Source: Gnetum montanum
Lineage: Eukaryota > Streptophyta > Gnetopsida > Gnetales > Gnetaceae
Direction of reading: 5' to 3'
DNA: 64,000 bases
Assembly (NCBI GenBank): GCA_015680685.1
Contig: MNCI01001903.1
Span: 481,093-545,092 of the forward strand
Made by a program: the position numbers and the translations under genes. The notes under the pieces are model-generated. The model made no database searches and was not told where the DNA came from. It saw only the letters and a list, made by a program, of their open reading frames with translations. Of this stretch, positions 45,601 to 57,405 are shown one piece after another (position 1 is the first letter of the stretch; each line of letters begins with the position of its first letter).

Positions 45601-47083
45601 CAATGAGAGCTTCCCAAGAGGCATGTCGTGTGGTGGAGTATTAGTCTTGGGATGACCAATGTAGAACAAAATGCCAATAAGCTCCATTATAATGAGAATA
45701 GGACTCAAGAAGACCCTGCATGAAACAAAGTAAAAACATTATGACCTATTAGAGTTAGCAAATTTAGACAAAACATCTAGTTGGGGGTGAAATTAGCCTA
45801 TGTAAAAAGCTCTTAGATGTTTATCTAAATTAGATTGAGAAATTCCATAAAAGCATTATTACCATATTTTATAGCCTTCATAACCAAAACTATATCTTAG
45901 TCTAACTTATGCATAAATTTTTAGAAAAGCATCAAAATTATGCATAAATTTGGAAAAAAGAAAGCATAAGTTTAGTAAAAGCATCTTAATTATGCAAAGC
46001 ATGCATAAATTTGGAAAAAACATCTAAACTATGCACAAATTTAGAAAAAAACATGATAAACTTAGAAAAAGTCATGAAGCCATAATAAAAACTTATTTAA
46101 AATAGAAAAATATTTTACTCTTCTTAAGAAACCAAAATTGAGCATATCAACCACTTCTATTTTGGGCAATGCACTACAACCTTGAGTTTTGCCATGATTC
46201 ACATAGTTGTAGCAAAAAATTCATTTTACGTCCAATTGGAGTGATTCCATCTCCGTTGGAAAGTTGAAGCCAAAGCTTATGCATCCATACTAGAAAATAG
46301 TAAAAACCATTACAGTTTTCTTATGAAAATTTCACAAATCTACATAAAATTACAAAAGCGGCACAAACAACCTAATTGCGCAACATTAGAAAAACAACAA
46401 TAACTTCCTTAGAAAGACAACAATCATTAGAAAGATTAAAAAAAATGCTACAAACCCATAACTTTTAATTTCACAAATATTCAATCGTTTCATTGAGAAA
46501 AAAAATACACAACTTGGCTTGCTTTTTTGTATCAAAACTTCAAAAATCCCAAAGCCTAAATTTCATATAGCCATTAAAATGATTGAAATAGCCAAAATCA
46601 TTAAAACCCATTTAAATTCACATAAAAATAATAACATGGTAGGATTTTGTTAAAATTTAATTTTAACAAGTCCTAAGGCTAGATCTGAAAAAAATGACCA
46701 TACCTTAAGATTTTGAGAAAAAAACACAAAACAACAAGCCTTATTTTCAAAATCAAATTTGCAAAAGCTAAAGTGATAAAACAACTATATGTTTGCATGG
46801 GAGTTACCAAAATAGGAGATGAGATTTTATCAAAATTCCATTTTAATCCCTCTATTGGAGTAGATTTGAAAAAATGGCCTTAACATCTAAAAAGCAAAAA
46901 ACTAAAGAAATCATAAAAAACAAAGGCAAAAATAGGTAGAATTGCCTACCTTGGAGCAATGATAGTAGGGGAATAAATGGAGATAGGCCTAGGAACCTTT
47001 GATAACTCCCTTGAATGCTCATCCATCCTTTAGATTGTGGGTTCTTGCTCTTTTCTCGTCTCTATTTTGGTGCCATGGTAGGT
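42640..47083 (-). pseudogene. Spliced antisense gene inside element D, at least seven exons
   Basis: Exons inferred on the minus strand with GT-AG ends: about 47083-46951, 46289-46130, 45715-45409, 45193-44925, 44819 to about 43770, 43662-43468, 43356-43240, and about 43120-42640. Readable parts include MDEHSRELSKVPRPISIYSP, KLSLWFRPRASDFLAYLLTN, KVAMCQQLRGDFDEYATRFN, EVGHFSTIIRGVNVN and a coiled-coil-like tail (REKTQR, AQVANLRESWTKE). Stops interrupt several exons, so it is decayed. Tat-lineage elements are known to carry extra ORFs, some antisense; the domain here is not identified with certainty and might be a plant transposon-type protein. Confidence 0.65.
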
Positions 47084-49286
47084 CAATGTTGAGAAAGAGG
47101 GAAATTAGGAGAAGATGGGAGTTCTATGCCAGCTATAGGGGAGATGGGAGGCTTCCACGCTAAAGATTGGTTGTGGCTACCATAAGAACCTCTATTAGAG
47201 CTCTCCTCCAATGTGTTGTTGCTGAAGAATGACAATTATGATCAAAATTTGCAAAATTTGACTTATAAAATGCATCTAAAACTTAAACGAAACCCTAGCT
47301 GTTAATTCAGTGCACCATGACTACAAGTGCACTGAAGAAAAAGGGGGCAAAGTTTAGTTCATTTTGGTTTTAAGGGGGGAAACAACTTTGCTTTTTAAAA
47401 TTTTAAATTTTTGGATTATGGGCACCAACTTGCACCTTCCCGTTTGGCCAAAATTTGCATCAACGCTGAGATTTTTTGTCAATTTTGACACTTCAAACAT
47501 TATGGAAACCTTGATTTAATTCTTCCACACTAGGAATGCCATACCCAGCATGGAAACATGTTCATTCTTTTAGAATTTTGTTAGCATTAAAGCATATTTC
47601 TATTTTTAGTAACCCTAAGTTTCCAAATTTGGATAAAACATGATCATGGCTAAGTACCATGGATTTCCATGTGGGGCAATAGTGCCCAACGTGGAAGAAG
47701 GGGGGGTAACACTCACTCGTGCCTCCCAACACTTATCTATCATAATTTTGACCCCAAAGTGAACCCCACATGGCCTAGAACCCCTCTAAGCATCTCTTGT
47801 AGCCTTGGAACCTCACCAAACCTAGTCAAAACTAGTCAAAATGGGGCAAAACCTAGGATTTTATGTGTTTCATGCCTGGGAAGACTTCTTCCATGCCAAG
47901 CCTCTCATCCTCAACTTGGATAGATGGGGGAAAGCCAAAAATGATCCAAATTAATGACTTAATGACCATTTCTTGATGCCCGCTGGCCCTTAGACCCTAC
48001 CAGAACCCTATAGAGTTTCCAGAAGCCCCAAAATGGGTCAAAAATGGTACAAATCTATCATCCTTCTCTCATCCACACTGGGGCCAATATTCCCAGCATG
48101 GAATAAAGGGAGGGGGCGGGGGGGAGATTTCATGAGGTACTTAGAAGCCTCCAAACATCAAATCTAGACACTTAACATTGACCATCGACATTGGCAACCC
48201 TGGAGGTTGACATGCATGGTCAATCAACTTTCCATTTGGCTTAGATATGACTTTTTCCATTAAGGAGGACCTCTTCCATGCTGAGGCTTCCACCCTTAGT
48301 GTGAAAAAAGGGGGGAAGCCTAAAAACCCTCTCACAACTCCCAAAATGACCAAATCTTGACCTTAAGCACTAATGGCTAATGTTGGTAATGAGCTAGGCA
48401 AAATTTAGTGTTGGATACCTTTAAAATTTATTTTTCTTTATTTTTTTGTAGAGATTGTCACCTTGTTTATGAATAACCCACAAGTTGTATCCATGGAGGG
48501 ATGGTTAAAAAGTCAAAGAAATCATCAAGACAATAAATAATTAGAATTAAATCCAATTAAATTCCACACTTATGCCTATTACTCATAAGTATAATCATAA
48601 ATTTTCACCCTAACTTCTAACATTAAGTTCAAGAATGAAAATTAATAATTAAATCAAATCGAGATTACGAATAATAATTGAAGATCATAAGGGAGACTTG
48701 CCTAAATTACAATTCTGTCTTGTTGGTTTCACAATGTGATAATTTTGATTATCAGATCATGGACTTCAAGAATTACCACAAAGCTCAACAGATATTCAAT
48801 AAAAACCACAAAAAAAATTAATTCCAATTTGATATGGAATTCATTGATATCAACTCCTCCTCTCATGTTTTGCTAAAAAAATAAATTTTCTTTCAATGTG
48901 TATGCACAATGGATACTCACAATACAAAGTTGAAGTCATATTTATACTGCAAAAAGGTTAAAAATAATTATTTTAATAATATATGGGTATTGTAAAACCC
49001 AATTTTTATCCACTATAATCAGTACCATTGCTAAGTTTAGCTTTTTTAATGTTTTTAAGTAATATGGATTCTCATGAAATCAGTGAAAGAGGCATCTGTG
49101 ATGCTCCACTCCACACATTCACCATTTGTGTTTGTGTCATTGATTGAACCTAGGCTACAAATGTGTTGCTAGAGAAAATCCACAATGCCAATTAAAGAGC
49201 ACTGCTCATCACGTTCACATCCTTACCATTTGTGCTCATCCACGTGGACATTCTCAATGACAAGCCTTGAAACTTTCCAAGAAGAA
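47084..49286. other. Element D 3' region and adjoining DNA; no gene
   Basis: Purine-rich runs (AAAAAGGGGGC at 47339, AAGGGGGGAAAC at 47371, GGGGGGG at 47699, a GGGAGGGGGCGGGGGGG run near 48108, AAAAAGGGGGG at 48305) recur every few hundred bases, and any could be a polypurine tract. After 48420 the DNA turns AT-rich. A minus-strand TATA-like CAGTATAAATATG lies near 48935. No repeat partner of the candidate LTR was found. Confidence 0.5.
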
Positions 49287-49918
49287 GCTTCGATTTGAGC
49301 CGATGGAGAATTTGGCAGAAAAGCACACATAATGGCATTTGCAGTAATTTTGTATTAATCAATATTAGAGAGAGTATCATTGGCTATGCTGCTTTGCTGA
49401 AAGTGATAGAGTCTAGACAAGAACACTTGAACACCAACATGCTTGCTATCCTAGCTAAACCAGGTTGGAGCAGCAAACCAGTTGGTGTATGCTTTGCCAT
49501 TCTTGACAGTCACATAATTCAAGTACTCAATATTGTCGATGGCATGATAAAGCCAAGAAGCAGCTGACATAGTAAGTGATGGAATTGTAGAAGGTCTAAA
49601 TGGAAGGCATGCTTTTGCTCTAGAGGCCCTTGTAATTATTTGCAAAACTAAACAATTCCTTGGCATGCTGTAGCAGTTGTTTGGAATATGTAGCATTTGA
49701 GTTGCAGAGAACCAGAGACATAGATGCCATGGCTGCAGTTTTCTCTATCACCACATCTAAACTAGGATTCTATTCATTCACTTGTAGTGTCGACCTCTTC
49801 TCCTTCATGTCCTCTGGTCTCTCCCAGCATTTGTGATCCATAGGTGCATTTTCTACCTAAATGTAGAGCACATTGGGTGAGGGATGAGCATTGATGAGGT
49901 AGTCTATGATCCTCCAAG
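49287..49918 (-). pseudogene. GH9 endo-1,4-beta-glucanase fragment, frameshifted
   Basis: Reading the minus strand across frames gives DYLINAHPSPNVLYI, then DHKCWERPEDM near 49830-49805, NATYSKQLLQHAKELFSFAN near 49690-49635, AASWLYHAIDNIEYLNYVTV near 49560-49500, TWFS, KHVGVQVFLSRLYHF and MCAFLPNSPSA near 49340-49300, in the order found in plant GH9 cellulases. GH9 enzymes cut beta-1,4-glucans of the cell wall. At least two frame changes and several stops break it, and both ends are missing. No intron interrupts the readable part, so it could be a processed or element-captured copy. Confidence 0.8.
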
Positions 49919-51473
49919 ACCAATTTGAACATGCACTTGTTCCTCATGATCAACGATATTCTCGCCTTGATCCTCCCAGGACTCATACCATTTTCACCTT
50001 GATCCTTCTAGATTGGTGTAGAGTGCATTGTGTAGAAACTTTGTCAAGTTTATTTGCCATTGCGCCAACGCCGTCGCTTGCAGGAGGCTCACTAGAGCAT
50101 CCTTGTTCAAAACCGGAGCCATGCCTAGGTTGAATGTTATTGTGGTTTGTTGATTCTCTGCAACTCCTCCACCTCCAAGTTAGATGTTCTGTGAAACATT
50201 GGCTACAATAGTAGCAATAGTTGATCAAAGGTTTGTTCTTCGGGTCTCCATAACTCCTCTCATAATTTTCACATCATTGTGTGATTTTTGCAGAAAATGG
50301 TGAGAGAAAATAAAACTGAAACAAAATTGTGAGGCAAAGATGCATTCTAATCATGGTAAATAGATTTTTTTTTGCCTAATGGTTTGGCAAGGAAACAAAG
50401 GTGAAAACATGATTACCATAGTTTTGTTTTATATAGGAAATGATAGTGGATTGAAGATAAAAAAAAACTATTGTAATGGTATGGATAATGGATGGCTTCC
50501 TTCTTTTAATTTGATGTGAAAATGCCAATTGTTATTTAATATTTCATGTTGTAGTACGGTGAGCCAAAGGATACCAACGGTGCCTTAATAATATATAATA
50601 TATATATATATATAATGTAAACTATGACAATTTTATAATGTTCATGCATACTATAATTAACTATAATGTTTATATATAATTATATAATAGGATATTTATA
50701 TAAATTATATAATATTCATATAAATTATAATATTCATATATATAACATTAATATACAATGTCTTTATATAATTTACATCTATGATTATATATAATATAAA
50801 TTAATATATAATAATATATCATATTAATTAAAATAAACTATCAAACTAATAATAATGAACTAATACTCACCACTAAACTAAAATAAAATAAATATTAATT
50901 TAACACTAATTAATAATATAAAATTAACTAAAATACATGCCTTTAACAAAATACTTATTAGAAACCGAACCAAATTTTGGGGTTCAACATAGCCCCCAAG
51001 TAGCCTATGGCCAATGCCTGGTCATAAAGGTGAAACTAAATTAAATTAAATTAATGAACTATAAAAAAATTGATAGGCGTGCTATTGTAAACAAAATTAT
51101 GCTACTTATTTCAAGATATTCTTTTAGGCTAACACAAAAATTAAACTTGTCCATGAAGCAAAGGTTTATTTACTAATTATTTATTATGTATATATGATTA
51201 GTCCTCTTTTGATGATAAATTCTTATTCTTGGATATGAGTCCATATATAACTCGGTTAGGAAGGCCCTATCTAGGATTACTTGAGTATAACGTCACCTCA
51301 CAAGGTTTGCTTCATTAGGTGTAAGAATGTCTTATAACCTCAAGGTTTAAACCTCTCCTATGATTTAAGGATCCAAGATGCATTACTTACATCTAACTCA
51401 TTCCCTAACTTGTTCTTGGTTCAACTTCCAATTTGGTTATACCCAGCTATCATATCCTTTATTACATGGTTAT
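49919..51473. other. DNA between the GH9 fragment and element F edge
   Basis: From 49919 to 50290 the minus strand still has open frame but nothing recognisable. From 50590 to 50960 the sequence is TA-rich with a (TA)n run at 50597-50613. From 50990 onward it is probably part of element F (its 3' LTR), but I could not fix an end. Confidence 0.45.
50590..50960. repeat. TA-rich low-complexity tract
   Basis: Nearly pure A/T with ATATAT runs and many TATAAT-like words. It resembles the first 100 bases of the window in composition but not as an alignable copy. Confidence 0.7.
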
Positions 51474-51490
51474 CCTCCCCCCCTAATTAA
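51474..51490 (-). promoter_or_regulatory. Candidate polypurine tract of element F
   Basis: The minus strand reads TTAGGGGGGGAGGATA. If E is removed, this lies about 1.3 kb downstream of the element F integrase end at 62703, a suitable place for a plus-strand primer before a 3' LTR. The LTR itself was not delimited. Confidence 0.4.
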
Positions 51491-51974
51491 GCTAAGGTAT
51501 GTAACATTCGTAGGCTAATTAGCAAAGATAAATTATTAAAAGGAAACATGATCAAAGGATATATCAAAAGGAAGAATTGCCTTAGGTTTTATATATCTAG
51601 ACTAAGAGGGAACCAAAGGCAAATAGGTAAACGAGTGTTAGTATCCATCATTGGCTACCATAGTAGGGATCTCGATCACTGACACCTATGGAAGACATGA
51701 TGGGAAACACAAAAAAAACCTATGCATAGAAGTACCACTAGTCAAAGGGATGACCATGTAAGAGAAAAGAGAAAGATAACTCAAAAAAAATGAAAAAGAG
51801 GAATATCAAAAGTTAAAAACAAGGTAAAAACAAAAGAAAGTAATAATATGAGAAGTACAAAACAAAAGCAAAGAAAAACAATAGTCTAAAAAGTACAAAG
51901 AAACATAAGCAGAGTAACTAAATGACAAAGTAAAAGGAATGATTAGAAGTGAAGATGTTCATTAAGATACCAAC

Positions 51975-52817
51975 AGATGAACAACGATATCAGGACTGCA
52001 ATATTGGATCCACGATATTGGGTCTATGATATCGGAGCCTGCCAAGCGATATCAGACATCTGATATCAGGACTTGTCTCGTTGCCTATAAATAAGAGGTG
52101 GGCACACTTGGTTTTGGTATTAGTTTCTTAGTCCCTTACTTGAACTCTTGCAGTTTTCCCTTTCCAGAGTTAGAATTATTTCTGAGCATTTGCAATAGGA
52201 GTCATAAAGTGAACAGATCTTTATTTGAGCATTGTGTACATGAGCACACCTTGTGTTTGGAAATAAAGATGAACTTTGTGATAAACCTTGCAGCATTCAG
52301 AATAGCTTATTTATTGCATTTAATGTTAATTACAGTTATTTAATGATTTTGTTAGTTAATTGATGTTGCTTTTATTGATTCATTAATTTTCACAAGTAAG
52401 CACACTCAGTACGACCACTTTGAGCATACGTGGAACACTTGGTAACCCAGTAATGATTAGTGTTTGGTAATCCTAGTAGTGTTACACCGATTTAGGATGT
52501 GTATGGAGAGTGGGAATGGATGCTAGTGTGAGGACTAGTTAGAACCTAGCAGATTAGTTAAATTAAATTAGTTACTTAATTATTTCACTTCTCCCTTTTA
52601 GGACCCAAACATAAACATAAAAAGCATAAAAATCATAAACTTGAAGTTTACTTAACCATACAATTGTGCCATACGAGTAAGCTTGGGAAGACAACGATCG
52701 CCTAACCCATCCTTGTTCTATGAAGGTGCATAAGAATTTAGTCCTTGGAGTTTGACCAGATCACGCGTAATGCTTGTATTTGTATGGTTGAATGTAGGGG
52801 TACCTTGCCGCTCATCA
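51975..52817 (+). repeat. Element E 5' LTR (843 bp)
   Basis: U3 is short and rich in GATATC and ATATTGG words. The TATA box GCCTATAAATAAG is near 52084. The poly(A) word AATAAAGATG is near 52263. Doubled boxes TTGGTAACCCAGTA and TTTGGTAATCCTAGTA lie near 52440-52480. It ends CTCATCA. Confidence 0.95.
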
Positions 52818-52818
52818 T

Positions 52819-52836
52819 TGGCACCTTTGCCGGGGA
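52819..52836 (+). promoter_or_regulatory. Element E primer binding site, tRNA-Asp type
   Basis: TGGCACCTTTGCCGGGGA starts two bases after the LTR. It matches 16 of 18 positions of the complement of the plant tRNA-Asp 3' end (TGGCGCCGTTGCCGGGGA). Confidence 0.88.
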
Positions 52837-52972
52837 CTTTGTTGTTTGTGTGTTGATTAGAACTTAGGAAATCTTCCTATCATTGGAATGAACCCTTAGG
52901 GTTAGTTACAAAAATAAAATAAAATAATAATAATAATTTAATAATACATTGCACATTAAATAATTGATCATG

Positions 52973-54867
52973 TCTCCTTCTTCCTATGAAAGTGCTTCAC
53001 CACCTAGGTCTGACACAATGAATAGTTGAAGGCATAGTACACATGATGATGATCTGCCAGTGCCCCAATAGTTTCGCTTGGTATACGCTCATCTCGATGA
53101 GTATGTACTAGAATTTACCTTTATCCTCTACTAGGATGAACAATTGTGATGGCATGATTCAGAGGGTAACATAGTGTTACCACATAATCGCTTAATCCCA
53201 AGCATGCTTCTTCGTGCTCTCACACAAATTGGTATGCAATACTTACAGTCAGAGTACGTTGTGCATGAACAAGATTCAAGAGATTATCGACCCATGAAGG
53301 CACAATGTTAAAGGGACCTACAATAGGAGAGACATTACAAATATATGAAGGGAAAGCAGTCTCAGGATGTCCCGTATGTCATAAGTGAAAATGAGGGTGG
53401 TGAACCTACCTTGAGAGGTTTTCTACATAACGATGTTCCTCTCGTTGACTCCAATCAAGGGGTTGTGTATCAAAATCTTCACTCAACCATTCATAACCCA
53501 AGTTTTAATACTAATGGACACAAAGGGTTTGAAAAAGGAACATGAACACATGATGATGATGGACATTTTGATCATAACCGTGGCCGAGGTCGTGACCACC
53601 AAAGAGAAAGTGATATGCACCATCATGGTGCTCGTCCTCCTTCCTCTCTACCTTCATAATCTCCTTCCCTCTCTCCTTCAAGATTGGGATGTAGTCGCAA
53701 AGAGAAAGATCATGAGAAAAATGGTAAGCGAAATAAAGATCATAGACAAAATAGTTGAAAAAGGGGACAAAGGCATTCTAGAGAAACACGTCATGAAAGA
53801 AGGGAGAGTAAGGAATAGCATAGGCATCATAGACACCATAGAGAATATGATCACGATGAACCCCTACTTGCCACTAGAAGTATGCCAGATATAACTGAGG
53901 CTGTTAGGATCCCAAAAAGGCACCAAAAGGATAGTAGGATCAAAAGATTAGAAATGAACAATATCACAAAATTTGAAGGGGGATACAATGTTGATCCTTA
54001 AAATCATCTACAAGTGTTTTATGATGCATGTGCCTTGAAAAATATAGAAAATGAGTGGAAAAAACTAAATTTGTTTCACAAACATTGATCAAAGAAGTAA
54101 GAAGCTGGTATTGATCCTTAGAGCCAGAATTCATTTGTCAATGGAGTACCATGTTAGAGTTATTCAACGATAAGTATCAAATGTACTCCCAAGTGTCCAA
54201 CCTATGAAAGAAAATCCAAGGATGGAAACAAGGAGGACACAAACCATTGGATGTTGCCATGGGCTAATATTATGCATTATTACATCGTTGCCCTAGCCAC
54301 GGTTACTCGTAGAGGGAACAACTACGCCATCTCGTAGATGGGCTTAGGTACGAAAGGCAGAGAACCCTTGGGACTTATGCCCAAGGGAGATTATCCAAGC
54401 TTAGAGCCCATCAAGTACAAAGATTATTGGAGTAAGTTGACAAAGAGGAAGGTGAGTTAAGAAAAAGAGAAAGTGCGGAGGAATACAATAGAGATCCTTC
54501 CCTTTGAAAGAAGGAAGTTAGATTTTGTGAGGATGAAGAAGAGTCACCACTCGAAGAGATGGTGAATAGGAAAACTTTTCCCATTCAAAAGTTTGCATCA
54601 GATGTATCGGCAAAGGTAGACCAAATGTAGGACTCCCTAGATAATAAATATCAAACTGTTCTCAAAATAGTAGAGGAGTTTAGGGAGCAAGGTAGTGACC
54701 AAGAGAGGAGGAAAAAGAAAGAAGCTAATTATGCATGTAACAAAGGTAAGGACAAAGTTTCCATCATTGAAGAGGTTATGGATTCAAATACAGATAATGA
54801 TGGAAGATGTGAGATATGTCAATATGACCATCCTAAAGGATGTTACCCAGTAATCTCACATCTGTAG
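52973..54867 (+). pseudogene. Element E gag, broken
   Basis: The N-terminal part includes FRLVYAHLDEYVLEF. A basic Arg/His/Ser/Lys tract follows at about 53690-53860. The core reads KFEGGYNVDP, HLQVFYDACALKNI; then come LVDGLRYE, TLGTYAQGRLSKLR, EEGELRKRESAEEYNRD, and finally the zinc knuckle CEICQYDHPKGC, followed by a stop at about 54865. Frame changes near 53550 and in the core, plus several stops, inactivate it. It matches element C gag in order and sequence. Confidence 0.85.
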
Positions 54868-55350
54868 GAGTCTAGGTATATGAACTAAAATAATGATTAA
54901 ATAGATGGAAAACACCCCAAAGGTTACCTTATCCTTAAGGTAACCCAAGGCAGTTTCACCAACCCTTGACGTATTGTCCAAGTGGAACTCCACCATAACC
55001 AAATGAATAGTATCAACAGTTGTAACATCCACAATCATGGGGAATGCCACTACCACGTCAACAATACCCTTACCATCAACCTGACCCATGCGGGTGCTAT
55101 GTGCAGTAGCCAATCTCTCCACTTGACTCTAGTAGTCACGTCACTCCTCAGCCTCACTACCAAATCCACGAGTACTATAGAACTCCTTCTCCTAGGAGAG
55201 ATGTTCCACAAACACACTATCTTTCTCATCTGACCATAGCTCTTCCATCCTTAGCTCCATTACCACCTACTCTAGCTATGCAGGGTGAGCTCTCTGCCAA
55301 GCCATAGCAATGCAATGCTACAAGGGCTGTCAACCCTTAACCTACTGTTG
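54868..55350 (+). other. Element E gag-pro spacer
   Basis: Low-complexity, Pro/Ser/His-rich in translation and homologous to 15595-16011 in element C. No domain is recognised. The open frame on the opposite strand (54856-55122) is a shadow shared with C. Confidence 0.6.
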
Positions 55351-56450
55351 GTTTAGAAAACCGCACAAAGAAGAGACCTTTCTTCAGAACCAATAGTCCA
55401 ATTAAGTCCTTACAACCACAAGCGTCTAATCCTCCAAATTCCTCGCTATCGTTTGAATGTTTAGAGCTTCCTTCAAACCAAAGACCACACTTAACACACA
55501 CGGTCATGTTGACTCATGCCATTATCGACTGGATTAAAGCTTGCCATCTTCCTAGGAAATTCACTGATCTTGGAAGTCCTCTTATATATTTACAAATCAT
55601 TGGGAATGAGCTATGCAAAGCTCTTTTGGATTTAGGTTCTGGTGTCAACTTAATCTCTCAAGAAATGTATAAAGCTTGGAACCTGCCTCCACTAAAAAGA
55701 GTAACATTTGTTTAGAGCTGGTCGACCAGTCCATCACTGTCCCATTAGGACTAGTGGAGGACATTGTCACAACTATTTGTGGGTGGTCGTATTCAGTCAA
55801 TTTCCTAGTGATTCAAGTAAACAATTACAAAGGGGACTTCCCAATCATTATGGGAAGAGCATAGCTAAGCATAATTGATGCACGCCTAGGAATACATGAT
55901 ATTTCCCTAGAAATATCAAAGAAAAATACGTTTGGAAAGATCAAGAAGAAGAAAGTTCCATGCATCACATACAGTGACATAGGGTGCAACTGCATGCAGA
56001 AGGCCCTGTTTGTACACCGTTTAACATTGCCTGCATGCAACCAGTGTGCACAAATAACTAACATACAAAGATGCATATATGCAGTAGCCACAAGATAGGA
56101 AGGCACCTAGTGGCTAATAGCTAACCAAAAGAGCAACTCAACTATATGTATGAAACCAACTGAGAGCTTGACTTGCACCTACATTGATAGCATAGACACA
56201 TTAGAGCAAGCCCATCGCCAATGTCCAAGTCCTAACATTGAAAATACCAATTGAGGGAAGTTGGAAATCCCTAACGAGTTCAAGTAAGAGCCTCTTGAGT
56301 TAAAGTCGTTATCCATCAGTGTGGAGTATACATTTCTCAACAATGGAAAATTGGTAATCATTAACGCTAAGCTTACTCTTCAACAAAAAGAAAGACTGTT
56401 GAAAATGGTAAAAAAATGGTTGAAAGCCTTTGCTTTGTCATATCTCGAAT
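55351..56450 (+). pseudogene. Element E protease and linker, broken
   Basis: Frames 55506-55715 and 55676-55864 give CKALLDLGSGVNLIS, MYKAWNLPPL, and, after a one-base shift near 55700, SITVPLGLVEDIVTTICGWS and FPIIMGRA. A TAG then replaces the Trp of GRAW (55863-55865). The CITYSD and NCMQ block follows near 55965. The active site DLGSG is Athila-like. Confidence 0.85.
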
Positions 56451-57405
56451 TAACCTAAATAGATCCTAGGATATGCCAACATAGAATTTATACTAACCCC
56501 TCCATGAAACCTGGATGACAACTGTAAAGGAAACTGAACCCAAAGCTTAAGCAAGTAGTTAAAGAAGAAATTGAACAACTTCTAAAAGATGGGTTCATCT
56601 ACCCCATTATTGATAGTGAATGGGTTAGTCCCTTAGTCATTGTGCCTAAAAAGGAAGGTAAATGGAGGGTGTGTATAGACGTTAGGCTACTGAACATGGC
56701 AACATTCAAAAGACCACTTCCCATTTCCATTCGTCGACTAAGTCTTAAATACTATTACAGGGCATTGCTACTATAGTTTTTTGGATGGTTATAGTGGATA
56801 CAATCAAATTCAAATAGCGCCAGAAGACCAAGCTAAGACCATGTTCACAAGTCCTTGGGGGACGTTTGCATATAGGTAGATGCCATTTAGCTTGTACAAT
56901 GTCCCAGCAACGTTTCAACATTTGGTTCTAAGTATCTTTCAGCAGCAAATAGGGAATGGTGTGGAGGTTTTTATAGATGATTTCTCCACTTATGGCGTGG
57001 ACTTTGAGTAAGCATTGGACTGATTAGAGCAAGTATTGAAACGATGTGTAGAAACCAACTTAAGGCTCAATTGGCAAAAAAGCCATTTAATGGTCCAATA
57101 AGGCGTTGTGTTAGGGCATAAGATTTCATAAATAGGGATAGAGGTAGATCTTGAAAAGATTAAAGTTATCTAAGGAATCACTCGTCAACCTGAAACTGTA
57201 AAAGATATCTTGTCATTCCTTAGACATACTAGCTATTATAGATGCTTCATTGAGAACTTTTCAAGGATTGCAAAACCTTTGGTAGAACTAATGAAGAAGG
57301 ACATACCTTTTAGATGGACCAGAGAATGTGAGCTAGCTTTGCAAACCTTAAAATAGAAGCTTGTAGAAACACCCATTCTACAAGTTCCTGACTAGTCGAG
57401 ACCAT
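56451..57405 (+). pseudogene. Element E reverse transcriptase, broken
   Basis: Motifs in order: GFIYPIIDSEWVSPLVIVPK, GKWRVCIDVRLLNMATF, HCYYSFLDGYSGYNQIQIAP, MFTSPWGTFAYR, ATFQHLVLSIFQQQ, the catalytic VFIDDFSTYG (FIDD) near 56970-56998, LRLNWQKSHLM and ENFSRIAKPLVELMKKD. A small insertion near 56710 and several stops break it. Both catalytic Asp of the DD box remain. Confidence 0.88.

Larger units (their letters stand above)
35183..48350 (+). mobile_element. Element D: Tat/Ogre-like element without pol, carrying an antisense gene
   Basis: The order is candidate 5' LTR (about 35183-36645), primer site, long untranslated leader, gag, protease, 30-bp minisatellite, then a spliced gene on the opposite strand and a purine-tract-rich 3' region. 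The gag C-H-H-C box and the protease resemble Tat-lineage elements, which are known to carry extra, sometimes antisense, ORFs. No RT, RNase H or integrase motif was seen between 41480 and 48350, so it would depend on a partner. No second LTR was identified; the right edge is only the last purine tract. Confidence 0.6.

Noticed and set aside
47339-48315. Assigning one of the G-rich tracts as the element D polypurine tract
   Set aside because: At least five similar tracts occur, and none is followed by a sequence matching the candidate 5' LTR start.
50590-50960. Origin, scaffold attachment region or centromere signal in the AT-rich tract
   Set aside because: Only base composition supports it; no specific motif or array was seen.
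54856-55122. Minus-strand frame in element E, also seen opposite the gag-pro spacer of C (15756-15992)
   Set aside because: Shared because the DNA is homologous. The spacer lies in the gag-pol reading direction and the antisense translation has no recognisable domain.
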